A DNA stretch of 64,000 nt from Anaeramoeba flamelloides (lineage: Eukaryota; Metamonada; Anaeramoebidae), in assembly GCA_027625915.1 (NCBI GenBank), contig JANTQA010000051.1:5394501-5458500 (forward strand), read 5' to 3'. The notes beneath the pieces are model-generated. The model saw nothing but the letters and a program-made list of their open reading frames with translations. It did not search any database and was not told where the DNA came from. Below, piece by piece: positions 35,416 through 48,189 of the stretch (positions within the stretch are counted from its first letter, which is position 1; each line of letters begins with the position of its first letter). Both the position numbers and the translations under genes were made by a program.

Positions 35416-38400
35416 TTAATTTTCTTCTTCATAAACTTCTTCTTCTTCTTCTTCTTCATCATCATCGATATCGATATCAACTTGTTGTTTTTCGTCTTCT
35501 GATTCAACAGCCCAAACTCGGATTTTGTTATCTGTATAGCCAACAAAAAGGGTGTTTCCATCATGGCTCCAGGCAAGTGAGATTGGTCTTGGTTTGATTC
35601 CCTTTTTACCAACCTTGAAGGTATCGTTTAATTCGGCAAGTAAGTAGTCTTGTTGAAGTTGCCAGATTTTGATTCCATTTCTTGAGGCAGTAGCTAACCA
35701 GAATCTATTTGGGGAAAAGGATAATGCATTGACTTCTTCGCCAACGTCAAGAACCTTGAGGCCTGCTTGCTTTTCAAGATCCCAAAGGATTGCTTTCCCG
35801 TCTTTTCCGCCAGATGCGCATAAGGATCCATCTGGGGACATTTCAACGCAGTTGACTTGTTCAGTGTGTCCAAAGAGATTTTTTTCTAATTTGCATCCAT
35901 TTAAGTTCCACATTTTGACGGTTTTATCCCATGAGGATGACACAAAGGTGGTTGATTTTAAAAGTGGTGAAAATCTGACAGAACTTACCCAATCGTTATG
36001 TGAGCTTTTGTCTTCGATCACATATTTACATTTTCCTAAGGTGTTCCAAAGTCTAACTGTTTTGTCCCTTGAACTTGATAAGATTTGTCTGTTTTCGGCA
36101 GAAAAGGTAACAGAAAGTACATCGCCTGTGTGTCCAATGAATTGTTGGGTACATTTACCTGTTGTTAAATCCCATAATCTAAGAGTTTTATCTATGGAAT
36201 GGATTTTTTTTAAAAAAATTGAAAAAATTAGAAAAAATTGGAAAAATTTGTATAAATTTTGTGTGCTTTTGGAAAGGAAAGGTTTTGTAAAAAATTGTTT
36301 TGATAAGTTAATGGCCTCATGGTTTAAGTGTTGTTGGATTTTAAAATCGTCATTATAAAAAAGTGTGACAAAAAAGTTTTAAGAAATGTACTAAAAAATA
36401 GTCAACAAAGTTCAATTAAACTATTTATCGGGTATTATTAAAAAAAATTTTTGATCACATTTTTTTAAAACAACTTTATATAATAATTGTAATAAAGTTA
36501 ATTTAAAAAAGTGTGAAATTATGTTTTCAAACAGGCTGCTCAAAGTGTTTGACTCAATCGTTTAGACTGTTTGAATTCACACTTTTTAAAACTTTTATGG
36601 CTCATTATTTTAAAAACTGTTAGTTTTTTTTTTGTTTTTAATTTCAATTTATCTTTACTATTCTAATTATCAAAAAAATAGAGACAATGAAATTTTTTCA
36701 GTTTTTTTTTAATATTTTCAATTTTTGAGATGGATTGAGAGAATTATTAAAAATTTTCAACTTCATTTTTGCGAAAATTATTTGTTGACTTCATAAGATC
36801 TCTCTCGTGGAGTTTCAATTTATAATTCTTTTAAATAGATCAATTATTGAACAGATCGAAGCACAAAAAAAAAATTTCTTTGAACCTATATGTTTCGTGA
36901 ATTTTCAATAAATGTGCCGACTAAAAAAAATAACAAGGATGGAAATTCCTCTCATTTTCGATTAATAAACGAAAATTATTATTCTTAAATTCATTTCAAA
37001 TAATTTTCTAATTATTTGATGGAAAAACCCAAGATCTTCAGGAGCCATTCTAAAATGAAAATCTTGATATTTGATTTATTCAGCTTAGTTATTGAACTTT
37101 TGTGATAAATTTTTTTTTTTTCAATTTGAATTTACCGTTGTGGTAAAAAAAGTGAAACACAGTTTTTAATTGGGAACCTTACGGAAAATTCAAAGTAAAA
37201 TCAATGAAAAAAAGAATAAATAAATAAATAAAGACGAAATGAAGTATTCGCCACAATAACAGTTTTTTTAATACTATCTTTTAGTATGGGCTTTTCTTTG
37301 ATTGATCAATTATTAAAAATTTGTTCAAAAAATTGACTATTTTTGAGATCTCCAAAACCACACCAACAATTTCGATAATAAAGTAGATTTAAATTGTATT
37401 TGTTGGGTTGATTGAAAATAATATAATGGATTATTATTTGAAGTTGATTGTTTTCTTCTTTTTATTGCTTTTACTTTGAATTTTCAGTAATGTTCCCAAT
37501 TAAAAGCCGTGTTGAACTTTTTTTCCAAAACGGTTAAAGTAATTATAAATTGAAGAGCACAAAAGAAAGAATTCAATGAATTTCAAAAACATTCAAAAAT
37601 TTTTTTAGCTATTTTTCCCTTTTAAAAAATTCTTAACTTGGCATCAATAAAGATAAAGAAAGAGTATTTTTGGTTTAAATACAAAAAACGAAAAAATAAG
37701 TTGATTTTGGAAATTAAATTTTTGAATGAAGAGTTCTCGATTTTAATAAAAAGGAAAAGGAAAAGAAACTAAAAATTTGAAAATATTTATTTGAATTTAT
37801 CAGTTTAGTTAACAATATTACAGCTTTGGTTTCTCAGTGTTGCTTTGTATTCCCTCATTTAAATTTTTCTTCAAAACAAAAAAACTAACAAAAAGAGTTT
37901 TTTTCTTCGATTTTTGAAAAAAAATAATAAAAAAAGAAAAAGAAAAACTTTTAATTTAGAATCATTCTAAATTTTCTTTTTTAGTGTTAAAATTACACAC
38001 AGCAAAAAAAAAATTTAAAAAAATAAAAAAAAAAAATATTTACCCCAAGATCCAGATAAAGCAAACATTCCATCAGAAGAAATTGTAACATCTTCAACAA
38101 AGTGACTATGACCATGAAGCGATTTAACTGGAAAAGCGTAGTCTTCTTGGTATCCTGAAACTTGTTCTTCATTAATATTCCAAACAAGAAGAGTTTTGTC
38201 TTTTGTTTTATTAAAAAAAAGAAAAAAAATTTGAAAAAAGAAAAGGATTTTGAGGATGAAAAGGAATAGGAAAAGGAAAAGAAAAAATATCGGAAAAAAA
38301 AAAAAAGAAAAGAGAAAAGAAAAATACCTCTTGAACTTGTAACAAACATATTTGGATTTTCTGGTGTTGTTGCAATGGAAGTTACCCAACCATTATGACC

Positions 38401-38442
38401 TTCAAGTACACATTTTAAAATTAAGGAATTTTCTGAGCTCAT
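35416..38442 (-). CDS. RACK1: RACK1, seven-bladed WD40 ribosome-associated scaffold, three exons
   Basis: Exons (in reading order) 38442-38328, 38199-38044 and 36191-35416 keep one frame: 348 residues against 317 in human. The introns are 127 bp and 1852 bp. RACK1 binds the small ribosomal subunit near the mRNA exit and scaffolds kinases. All seven WD repeats can be followed. Diagnostic stretches are GHNGWVTSIATTP, SRDKTLLVWNI, GHSHFVEDVTISSDG, ALSGSWDKTLRLWDLT, SRDKTVRLWNTLGKCKY, SPDGSLCASGGKDGKAILWD and LAWSHDGNTLFVGYTDNKIRVW. Both splice junctions fall inside a D-K-T motif that the joining restores. Oddity: about 30 extra C-terminal residues, nearly all Asp/Glu, encoded by a GAA/GAT repeat. 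The second intron holds a foldback and a small hairpin element. Confidence 0.97.
36502..36590. repeat. Small hairpin element, family C
   Basis: TTTAAAAAAGTGTGAA and CAAACAG return as CTGTTTGAATTCACACTTTT, about 89 bp overall. It shares its terminal core with 10068-10187. Confidence 0.6.
37120..37554. repeat. Foldback family B, copy 2 (inside RACK1 intron)
   Basis: The arms read CAATTTGAATTTACCG...TTTTTAATTGGGAAC and return as GTTCCCAATTAAAAGC...CGGTTAAAGTAATTATAAAT. They are about 85 bp long with few mismatches. It shares the AATTGGGAACATTAC core with 29230-29692, although the interiors differ. Confidence 0.78.
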
Positions 38443-41400
38443 TCTATGGTAATTTTATATTGATCAAAAGTTTAAGGAAATCTGCTTTTGCAAAAAAAAA
38501 AAAAAAAAAAAATAAAAAAGAATTAAAAACAAAAAGCAATAATTTTAATATAAAAAAAATTTTTTAATCAACATAAAAACAGGTTTTTGTCTTAAAAAAA
38601 AAGAATATAAATGTGGTACTTTTGAAAAATAGTGTCTAATAAAAAACGAAAACCTTGCGGAGTAACTAAAAAAAATGATATTTTGAGATTTTTCATTTTT
38701 TTCACAAATTTGTCAAACATATTTCTTTTAAAGTCTTCACATTGATTTCTTTCTCTTACTTTTGTTTTTTTATTGTTGGGTATTGAAACGGATTATCTTT
38801 TTAATGTGACTGGACTTTTTTTTATTCTTATTTGCTGTAGTAAAAATAAAGCGTGAAATAAAATTTAATCAGTGTTTCAAAATAAAAAAAGTGTTTTTTT
38901 TTTTTATAAAAGACCTAAGCATCAACGGATCAAGAAACTGACAATAAACCCATAATAAATAGAGTACTGATTTCTTAAAGTCCTATTATTTGAAGAGAAA
39001 TTCTAAAAATGAAGGATCATAGTTGAGAATTTATCTCAAAAAATAGAGTAAATTTTTAAGAAAAGTTTTATAATCAAAAATAGAGTTAAAAAACAAAAAA
39101 ATCTAAAAAAGAAGATAATATTCTGAAAAATTATCAACAAATTGCCTTCCTATATTAAATTTTACTGAAAATATATAGGGCTTTACTCTCCTAATTGATT
39201 TGAACTTAGGTATACTGCCTGGCGTGAATTGGATGTTGCATTGGAACAAGAAGAAAAAAATGCACAGATTATATTTAGAAACACGGATTATTAGTTGTTG
39301 GGAACGCATTATTTTGATACCTGTTAATGACAAGCAAATATTATTTTTTCTTTTTTCCCAAAGGTAATAGACTAATTATTTTCCCAAATATTCAATTAAA
39401 GCCCGAGTGTCAGTATAAAAGCAAAAATGGGACTTTTTTTTTGTCATTTTTTTTAAATTTACTTTTTTGAAATATATTTAGGTTATTGTTTTGAACAAAT
39501 TATTTGGCTAGGTTTGAATAGTTATCATTTTTTTATTTCAAGTAACCTTTCATTCATAGGATTTTTGAAAAAAGGTGATGGAATTAAAGAAATATAAAAC
39601 AACAAAATTTTCAACACAAGAATAAGAATAATTGAAAAAAAAAAAAAAAAAATGAAATAAACATTCAGAATTATTTCGAGTTTTCAATTTAATCAACAAT
39701 TAAATAGTTATCAAATTAAATAAACTTATTCGAGAAATCTTGATTTCTGAATCAGAATTCTAAAAATATTCATATATTTTCTTTTACCAAATCTTAATAA
39801 AATGAATTAAATCAAATAGGAATTCAAAAATTCATTTTGAGAATTCTATTAAAAATGAAATTTTTTTTTTTAACAAAAAATATTCCAAACAAAAGTTTTT
39901 CTATTCAACAATTAAAAATAAAGTCATTTCAAAAAGAACTTATATATCAAATGATACCTATGAGATCAATTAATAAAGGGTTTTTATTTATTTTTTCTAT
40001 TTAAATTTTCGAATTATTTACATTTTAATTTTTTTAAATTGGTATGCAATTATATTCCTTCAAGATATAACTCATACTAGTATTTATTAAAACTTTATTT
40101 TATTTTGTTGAAGATATGTTTTTAATTACAAGTTTCTTTGAAAGTATGTAACTTAAATTGGTAAAATGTAACTATCTTAAGTAAAAGAAAATCTGAATTT
40201 AAGGTATATATATATATAGATATATACTGGTTGGGGTTAGGACTCCTTGTGAACAATTACCCTCTTTATACCCTTTTTAAAAAATTCTTCAATATTGTTA
40301 TTATGATGTTCACTCTTCTTAAAATTTGTTTTAGAGAAGCATAAAATTATACTGATAAAAATTATTTCTCCAGTTTTACAACAATTAAATTAATGTTCCT
40401 TTGGCTAAGTATTGCATCTGTAAACTATCTGTTTGATTTTAAAAGGGTTAAATAATTTTCAATTTATTTTATCATTTTGGTACAAGTATTATATTCCTTT
40501 TTCTTCTTTTTGTATCCCTTATGATTTAAATCCCAGATAAAAAGAATATAAAGCTAAAGAAGTAGTGTAATTAACTTTAATTTAATAAAGTACCCATATT
40601 TGAAACCTATTATGTGATTTGAATTCTCATTAACTAATAATTAGAAGGGAGCTAGATCCCAGAAGAAGATTTTTTTTTTTTTTGTTAAAAATACTTTAAA
40701 GTTTTAATGAATTATATTTTATAAATACTTTTGTAACATGAAAAATTAAGTCTTTCACTCTTTTTTTTTTTTTTACATTGTTTCAATAAATAGAATCATA
40801 CTCAAAACTTGAATTTTGAAACCAATAAAAACCTTAGTTTGGTATTTAGTTATTATTTTCGATGAAGAAGAAGCCTGAGATTAAAAGTAAGTTGTTATTG
40901 AATATTAATGGTAATATCCCCCCCCCCTGTTTCAAATGTATCAAAAAAATAGATTAGTATAGTAGTAATATTTCTTGATCTTCATCAATGAAAAATAAAC
41001 TTTGTATTCTTAAAAAAAACCAACAATTTCAGAAACAATTTACATTTCTCGACAAATCTAAAGAATGAACCGTGAATATTCAGACTTCAAAGTTGAAAAA
41101 TATCTTTCATAAAATGTCTTGAAATGGATTTTAATAGTTAAAGAATTCAATTTATTTAAAATTTTAAAATAATTAAAAAAAAGATTATTTTATCAATTAT
41201 TTTTTATATATTGGAAAAATATTGATGTTACAACTAGTTGGTAAAAATTCAACAAAAATAATCATTATTATGGTTTTTTATGATTGATTATTTTTGAGTT
41301 AAATCTTGGAATTAAAAAATCTTAAAAAATCTTTACTACTAAGAGGCTCTTTATATGAATTATTAAAAATGGACAATTATTATTTTATTTTACTTTTTTT

Positions 41401-41785
41401 ATATTTGGAAAAATAATTACTAAAAAAAAAACACAAAATCTAAATTTTTAATTTAAATCTTCGTTCAAAAATCAAATGATATATTCTTGTTCAATAATAT
41501 TTGAAAGAGCCTTTTGAAGACATTCAAATTATATAGTACAAACACAGTTTCATTTCAATAACATCACACATTAATTCAAGACAAATTTAGATTTATCTTA
41601 TTCCCTTAAAAAAGGTATCAGAAAATTTATCCCAACACTCATAATCGTATTTAAGATAATAAATAAAGCCTAATTAACTTTGTGTTGTGAAAAGTATTTC
41701 TGTTTTTTAATATCATCACAATTCATGAACTTGGTCTTCAACAAATTTTTTAAATCCAAAATAATTTTATTTTTTATCATTTTCA
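38443..41785. other. Spacer between RACK1 and importin alpha (divergent promoters)
   Basis: No gene is supported. The two genes diverge from here, so both promoters should lie within it. It holds a run of ten C at 40918-40927 and an R2 repeat block (41060-41380). A 76-codon minus-strand frame at 39103-39333 has slightly coding-like composition but no recognisable motif. Confidence 0.55.
41060..41380 (+). repeat. Dispersed repeat R2, copy 1
   Basis: It matches 55015-55340 in order: AGACTTCAAAGTTGAAAAA / ATATCTTTC, a variable A/T part, then TATTGGAAA.ATTGAT and ATTATTATGG. The match is moderate and diverged. Confidence 0.5.
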
Positions 41786-44700
41786 ATGTCAGAGTTCCAA
41801 AAAAAATTGAATAGGAGACAAAAACGCTTTAAAAATAAGTCAACAAGAAACAGATCGAGGGACAAACGAATTCGAATTACTGTAAAATATTCAAAAAATA
41901 AGCGTTCAGAAATGTTAATGAAAAGAAGAAACATTCTTTCAAACAACAACAATAATAGCAATGATAACTTTGTAAAAAACGAAGAACTAAAAATTCCTTC
42001 TGTATGTTTTTCATTTTTTTTTTTAGATGACAGATTTGTTATGAACATTTTATAAGAGTGTTGATCTTTTTCATCACTGGCTTATTCAAAAACTTTTTTT
42101 TTTTTTTTTTTAATCTATTTGATTTTAAATGAAAATGATTTAGATTGAAGATTTACCTCTTTTAGTCAAAGGAATAAAATCAAACGATCTAAAAACAATT
42201 GAAAATTGTACAAAGTCAATTCGTATGATGCTAAGTGTTGCTGGAGATCCACCAATCATGGAAATCTTAGAGACCAATCTATTACAAACATTTATTCAAT
42301 TTTTACAACAAACAGAAAATGAAATACTTCAGGTATGCTTTTAAAATCCTTTTATTTATTTAGTTATTATCAATACAAGCTTCACAAGATCACAAATTAA
42401 GTCTTTAAAATCGTTTGTTTTTTTTTCTTTTTGTATCAATCAATCAATCAATATAAATTTGTAACTTGGTTATTATTTATTAGTTTGAATCTGCTTGGAT
42501 TTTATCAAACATTTGTTCTGGTACAACAAATCAAACAGAACAAGTCGTTCAACTTGGGGTTATACCACTGTTTTTTGAAGGGTTGGAATCTCAAAATTTA
42601 TCACTGAGGATTCAGGTATGTGCTTTTTTGCAACTTCTTTTTATTCAATTTTTTTTTTTTTTTTTTTCTCATAAAAAAGCCCAGATATTACATTAAACTT
42701 TTTTATCAGTCTTAAAAAATTTTTTTTAAGGGACACTAAACCGAACAACCACACTAAAAGCTTGGTTAGTATGAAAGATTTACTTTCAAATAATAACATT
42801 TTTAAAGTATTAAGGACTACTTTTCCGGTAAAAAAAGTGAAATTGTTGAGAAAAACGCTCTTGAAAGAGTTTCCATAATCTCAGTTAAATTAAAACCACA
42901 AAGAATTTCTTTTTTAGAAAAAATGCAGAATTCTCAAAATTCCAACAATTTTCACAATTTTTACCTTTCTATATTGTGAGATCAAGTCAAAATTTGATTG
43001 TTAATATTTCATAATTTCCATTTCAAATCTATAAACACAAAATTATTTCCTGGTCTGTTCTAAATATTTTTTATAGTTCCTTTTACAAGTTTGAAAGGTT
43101 TTCCAATTTGAACTTGTTCTTGAAAATCCCTTAAAGTCATTTTTTTTGAAAATTTTCAATCCAAAAATCTGTTTTTGAATAATTTTTAATTTTTGTTTTT
43201 GTTGATTTTAATTTTGAAATTTAGTACTTTTCTTGATCCAATTTCTTCAGAATGAAAATTCTTTTCGAGAAGTGAATGCAAAATAACAAATATAATTAAG
43301 TGATGTAGATCTGAAAAATATAGCATCATTTTTAATATTTTTTTTAATATTTTTGCTCTCGAGAAAAATAACACAATAACTTCACACCTTCCAGGGTGGG
43401 AACGCACTCCTTAAATGAAAATTTTTATTTCAAATTCCTATATAAGTCATTTCCAAAAAATCAGTGCAAATTTATTTTAAAATATCTCCTTCTTAAACTT
43501 AATTCTATTATAACTATTTAAATATTCAAATTTTTTATTCACCATTAATTAATTCTTCACAAGAATCCAATTTGTTTATTAGGAAGACATTACAATTAAT
43601 TAAAGATATCAAAGTTTCTGATCTCAATTTTATATGAAATTCTTCAAGTGTGAAAATTTTTGATCATTTTTCCTTTTTTGATCATATAATTTTTTTTTAA
43701 ACAAAGAGGTTTAGTATTGGTAAAATTTCTCAATTAGGAGTGTAAACTTTTCACTAAATTTTATTGTGTTTAAAGATACAATCAATTTTAAACATATTAT
43801 ATTGTCTATTGAAATTGTCATGTACACTTGTTTTGTACAAAAAAAGCGTGATAATTTTTTTTTCATTTCTTGGAAGTGTTTTGACGAACATATTTTGAAA
43901 TACAAACAATAGATACTGATCAATAAGTGGTAATTTTCACTTAATTTTATATTACTAATTTACAAATAGTATGACTTTAAAATTTTATTTGAAATATCAA
44001 AAAAAAATTTCACTTTTTTGGAAATACCCTATTTTATTAATTATTTTCTGCTTTTTTATACTTTTAGTTTTAACTAATTTCAGATCTAAAATATTATATT
44101 TCCTTGAAAAAATATTTTTGTTTTTGGTGTCAATTATCGATTTATTTCAATTTTTATTTTTTTATAATTTATCACCAATTCAAAATTTTTGACATTTCAA
44201 AATTCAATTTTTAAATCCAAAAATATCTAAAAGAATTGTCTTAATGTTAATTATTTTAAAATTGTGATCTAATTTAATTATAAAAATGACAATGTACCTA
44301 AAAATCTTAAAATATTGAAAGATTGTCTTTTCATAAAATCTGAACTCTTCATCCATTTTACAAAATTCAGAATAAAACACCAAACCCCTTAAGGCTCTAG
44401 TCACATACTGTGTATTTGTTCCATATTCAAGAAGGGGCTTGTCACGAAAAAATGGGTATCATGGAATTGAACTTCTTTTGAAGGACAAAAATTAAATAAC
44501 AAAAAAAAAAAAATTGAGTGGATTTCATTCGTTAATGATTCAATTAAAAAAAAAGTTTAAAAAGAATTCTCAATTCTAAAAATCAAATTTTTTTTGTAAA
44601 TGTTTTTCTTTTTTCTAACCAGATTCTCAAATATTTAATTTCCAATAAAGCTTTTGATTTTAGTGTTTTATCAATATTTGTTTTCAAAAACAATTTAATT

Positions 44701-47700
44701 CAATTTAGTCTAATTCGTGGTTCATTTACAAACCCTCTATATTTGACCAATATAAGGATTTTGTTTATATTGTTTTTGATAAAAATAACTCGTTTGAAAA
44801 ATGGAAAAAAATGAAAAAAAAAAATCTTCGAGATCTCAAAAAGCGCCAAAGAGAGTGGCACTTCAAAATCAACATAGTTGCTTTCAAAATGATAATTCAT
44901 ATTCATTCAAATTGGAAATTGAGTGTCGCTCTTTGGAGCTTTTTTCTAAAAATGTCCTCTTTTTTGATTGTTGATTTTTTGTAGATCGATCACACATCAC
45001 ATGTCGATTAGTTTTTAATTGGTATTAGACACTCATAAAAATTACAAAAAAATTATTTTTCATGGTAATGACTTTATCCCTAATAAATAAAAATAAATTA
45101 AAAAAACAATTACTTTAGATCCATTTTATACTTGCTAAAAGAATTCATTGTATACTGTTTTTTGGTGTTTTTGTATTAGTGGCGATTACCTTAATATAAA
45201 AAATTTGATGAATTTATTCATTTATTTCAAAAAATAACGAATTCTTAAAGCTTTAAGAAAGTAAATTCAACTACCAAATCGCAATAAAATCATTTTTATT
45301 ACTTGAAATCTAATTAAACTACTTTCGAAAAATAAGGGCCCAGTTTTTCAAATTATACTCACTAAACTAATTATATGAGGAACCCTGTAAATAATCATCA
45401 ATAAACTAGAAGTTGATGGATAATCATCAGAAGATTAAATACTAACAAGGTGTCTTCTTTAAAAATTTTTATACGTTGAAAAAAATCTATTTCATTTTTT
45501 GTACAAAAATTTGGCTAAAAAAATCATGAAAAATTTTACAACATCTGGATATTATCGAATTTTTTTTTCGGTTGTAAGAGTAATTTGATTGAGAATTAAA
45601 TTGAAATTTTTCATCATGTAAAAATATTAAATGTAAATCAGTGAAGAAAAATTGACATCTGAAACTATTTGATTGAAGAAACTAACAAACAAAAAAAAAT
45701 CAAATTGTCATCTGATTGTTTGAAAATTTTTTTTATTTTCTTCCAATTTTTCAGTCAAAAGTTTGGTTAGTAAATTATGAAGTAGAAAATTTTATTTAAA
45801 TTACATAATTAATCAACTGCCCAACATCATATTGAAATCCAATGATTCTAGAACGAGATCTCGAAATTTGGGCCCCTATTTTTTGAATTTAGTTTATATT
45901 TTTTTATCAAGAATTAAAAAATTAAAAAAATTTCAATATTTTACGAATAAAAAAATGTTTTTTATTTAAAAAAAAAAAAAAAAAAATGAAAATAACTTTA
46001 TTTATATCAATTTTATTTTAATAATAATCTTAATAAATATTTTTATTTCTTTATTTATATATACATTTTTAAAATTATTATTTATTATATTAAAAAAAAA
46101 ACTCTATTACAATTTTTAATAGTGTGTTTGGGGATTAGGAAATATCGGTATTATAATTTAAAATTACAATTAATTTTATTTTACTAACTCCATTAAATTG
46201 TTTTATTAAAAACACCAATATTAATACATTCAACTAATAAATGATAATAGCTGGCGATTGCATTAAATTCCGAAATTTTATATTAGAAATACCTAATTCT
46301 ATTGAAAATATAATTAACATTATTTCAAAAAACCAAAATAATGTTGATATATTACAAAATTCGGCCTGGACCTTATCAAATTTATGTAGAGGGGAACCAC
46401 ATCCACCGCATAAATTAGTAATAATTTCATAAGCAATATACAACAAATTATTTCAAAATTCTGATTTCAATATCATTTTTTCTTTTATACATTTTTTATA
46501 AACTTTCTATTACAATAGATAAAAAATATCATTCCAATTTTTTCAAAATTAATTCACCACGATTCGGAACAATTAGTCATCGACACTTGTTGGGGACTGA
46601 ATTATTTATCTCTTGGATCACCGGAAAATATAGATGAGATTTTTAAAAGTGGCTGTCTGGACAAATTGATCCAACTATTAAAGTATTCTTACATTTCCCT
46701 TTTTATTTGACATAATCTTTTCTTTTATCTTCTTAAATATGTATGACCAATTTTTAAATTTAATATAAATAATTTATCATAATTTAATATCCATATTTTT
46801 TTCACTTTCATTAATGATGAAAATTATATTTTTTTGTTAAAAATTGTTATAAAAGTTTTTTTTAATTAAAAACAACGATAATATTTTTATTATTATTGAA
46901 GAAGTATAAATTACACTCTAAATACCCCTTTACTTAATTTTACTTAAAGGGGAAATTTAAGCATAAAATCATAAATTTCACTATTATTCAAGGGAAAGGG
47001 CATGCCCGAATTATTTTTAAAAAATTAAAAAGTAAAAACAAAAAATTGTCAAGAGAAAAAGAAAAAAATTAAATATCAAAAAGATTTTAAAAGAAGACTT
47101 GGTTAAAAAATAATAATAAATTCTATGCTATCTTTAATTAAGAACATCCGAAAATCACAACCACGATACTTTTGGTTAATTTAATTTAATTTACCAAATC
47201 GTGTTTTATCACCATGAGTTGAAAATGTAAAAACAACTTCACAAAACCAAATTGAAAATGAAAATTGTTTCATTAATTTTATCTCCTCCTTATTAATCGT
47301 TTGAGATAAAATTAAATTTTTTTTGAATTAAAATTTAACAGCAAATGCAATAAATTTAAAAAATAAAAAAAAAAAAACACAAAAAAATCAAATCTTTAAT
47401 CCTTTAAATTTTTTTTGTTTAAATATAATTTACCTTCCAAAAAGCCATCAATCGTTTCAAATTCGTACTCCAGTTATCAGGACAATTGGGAACCTAGTTA
47501 ATGGTGATCACAGACAGACTCAAATTGTTTTGGATCATGAATTATTAGATAATTTAAAAAAGAATTTGAATGATCCACAGATTCAAATAGTTAAGGAGGC
47601 ATGTTGGGTGCTTTCAAACATTACAGCAGGCACCAACAAACAAGTTGATCTTGTTATTCAAAAAAATATTTTTCCAATCATATTTAAATTATTAAAAAGT

Positions 47701-48189
47701 GATGTTTATGTGATAAAAAAAGAATCATGTTGGGTTATTTGTAATGCAATTTATGCGGGCTCTGATGAACATATCGAATACCTTGTAAAAAGCAATGTAA
47801 TTCAACTTTTGTCACCATTTTTAGATTCTAGAGAATCAAAATTAGTACGTATCTGCCTAGAATCTTATTTACGTATTTTGAATGTCGGTGAAAAAATTTC
47901 TAGGAATATGGATTTTTCTACGAATAATTATGCCATAGAAATGGAAAACGAGGGGATTAAAAAAAAAATTAAATTATATTATAATGAATACAAAAATAAA
48001 AAAATTAATCGTTTATCAGAGCAAATCTTAATTTCTTTTTTTTCTGATTCAGAAAGTGAACCCGAAGAAGAGGAAGAGGATCCTTTAGAATTACAACAAA
48101 ATAAATATTATATAAATCCAAATTTTTATTTTGATGAATTTCCCGAAATTGAAGATAGTGATAATTATTTAGATTCAAATTTCTTATAA
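41786..48189 (+). CDS. KPNA: Importin alpha (karyopherin alpha), seven exons
   Basis: Exons 41786-42001, 42144-42332, 42484-42615, 46123-46147, 46251-46417, 46519-46682 and 47445-48189 splice in frame to 545 residues. The protein binds nuclear-localisation signals and hands cargo to importin beta. Residues about 1-50 are the basic importin-beta-binding domain (FKNKSTRNRSRDKR...MKRRN). The ARM repeats follow with their Trp/Asn ladder: ESAWILSN, VWGLGNIAGD, NSAWTLSNLCRG, TCWGLNYLS, RTIGNLVNGD, EACWVLSNITAG and ESCWVICNAIYAG. The C-terminus ends with an acidic SDSESEPEEEEED region. Exon 4 is only 25 nt (CVWGLGNI) and follows a 3507-bp intron. Joined to exon 3, it leaves ARM 2 two residues shorter than usual (IQ-CVW against VQEQAVW), so a further tiny exon is possible. 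Other introns are 142, 151, 103, 101 and 762 bp. Confidence 0.94.
42616..46122 (+). other. Long importin alpha intron 3 (3507 bp)
   Basis: The donor is GTATGT after LRIQ and the acceptor TTTTTAATAG comes before the micro-exon. It contains the dispersed repeat R1 copy 2 (44695-45045). All short frames within it are A/T-rich and unsupported. Confidence 0.8.
44695..45045 (+). repeat. Dispersed ~330-bp repeat R1, copy 2
   Basis: It begins around TTTAATTCAATTTAGTCTAAT and ends around GGTATTAGACACTCATAAAA. It matches 62970-63305 in reverse complement over its full length and 7240-7560 over most of it. It lies in the importin alpha intron. Confidence 0.78.
46895..47030 (-). repeat. LINE-like 3'-end fragment, copy 2
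   Basis: On the minus strand it reads AATTCGGGCATGCCC, then GATTTTATGCTTAAATTTC, then AGAGTGTAATTTATA. This is the same order as 10875-11025. It lies in importin alpha intron 6. Confidence 0.55.

Larger units (their letters stand above)
36192..38043 (-). other. Long RACK1 intron 2 (1852 bp) with repeats
   Basis: The donor is GTAAAT and the acceptor is CCATAG. It contains a hairpin of family C (36502-36590) and foldback family B copy 2 (37120-37554). Frames read on the plus strand across the exon are antisense shadows. Confidence 0.85.

Noticed and set aside
35669-36358. A 229-codon plus-strand frame
   Set aside because: It is the antisense of RACK1 exon 3; the WD repeats on the minus strand account for its composition.
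39103-39333. A 76-codon minus-strand frame with mixed composition
   Set aside because: No motif, no partner exon, and interrupted by an F-rich tract; could be an old element fragment but cannot be supported.
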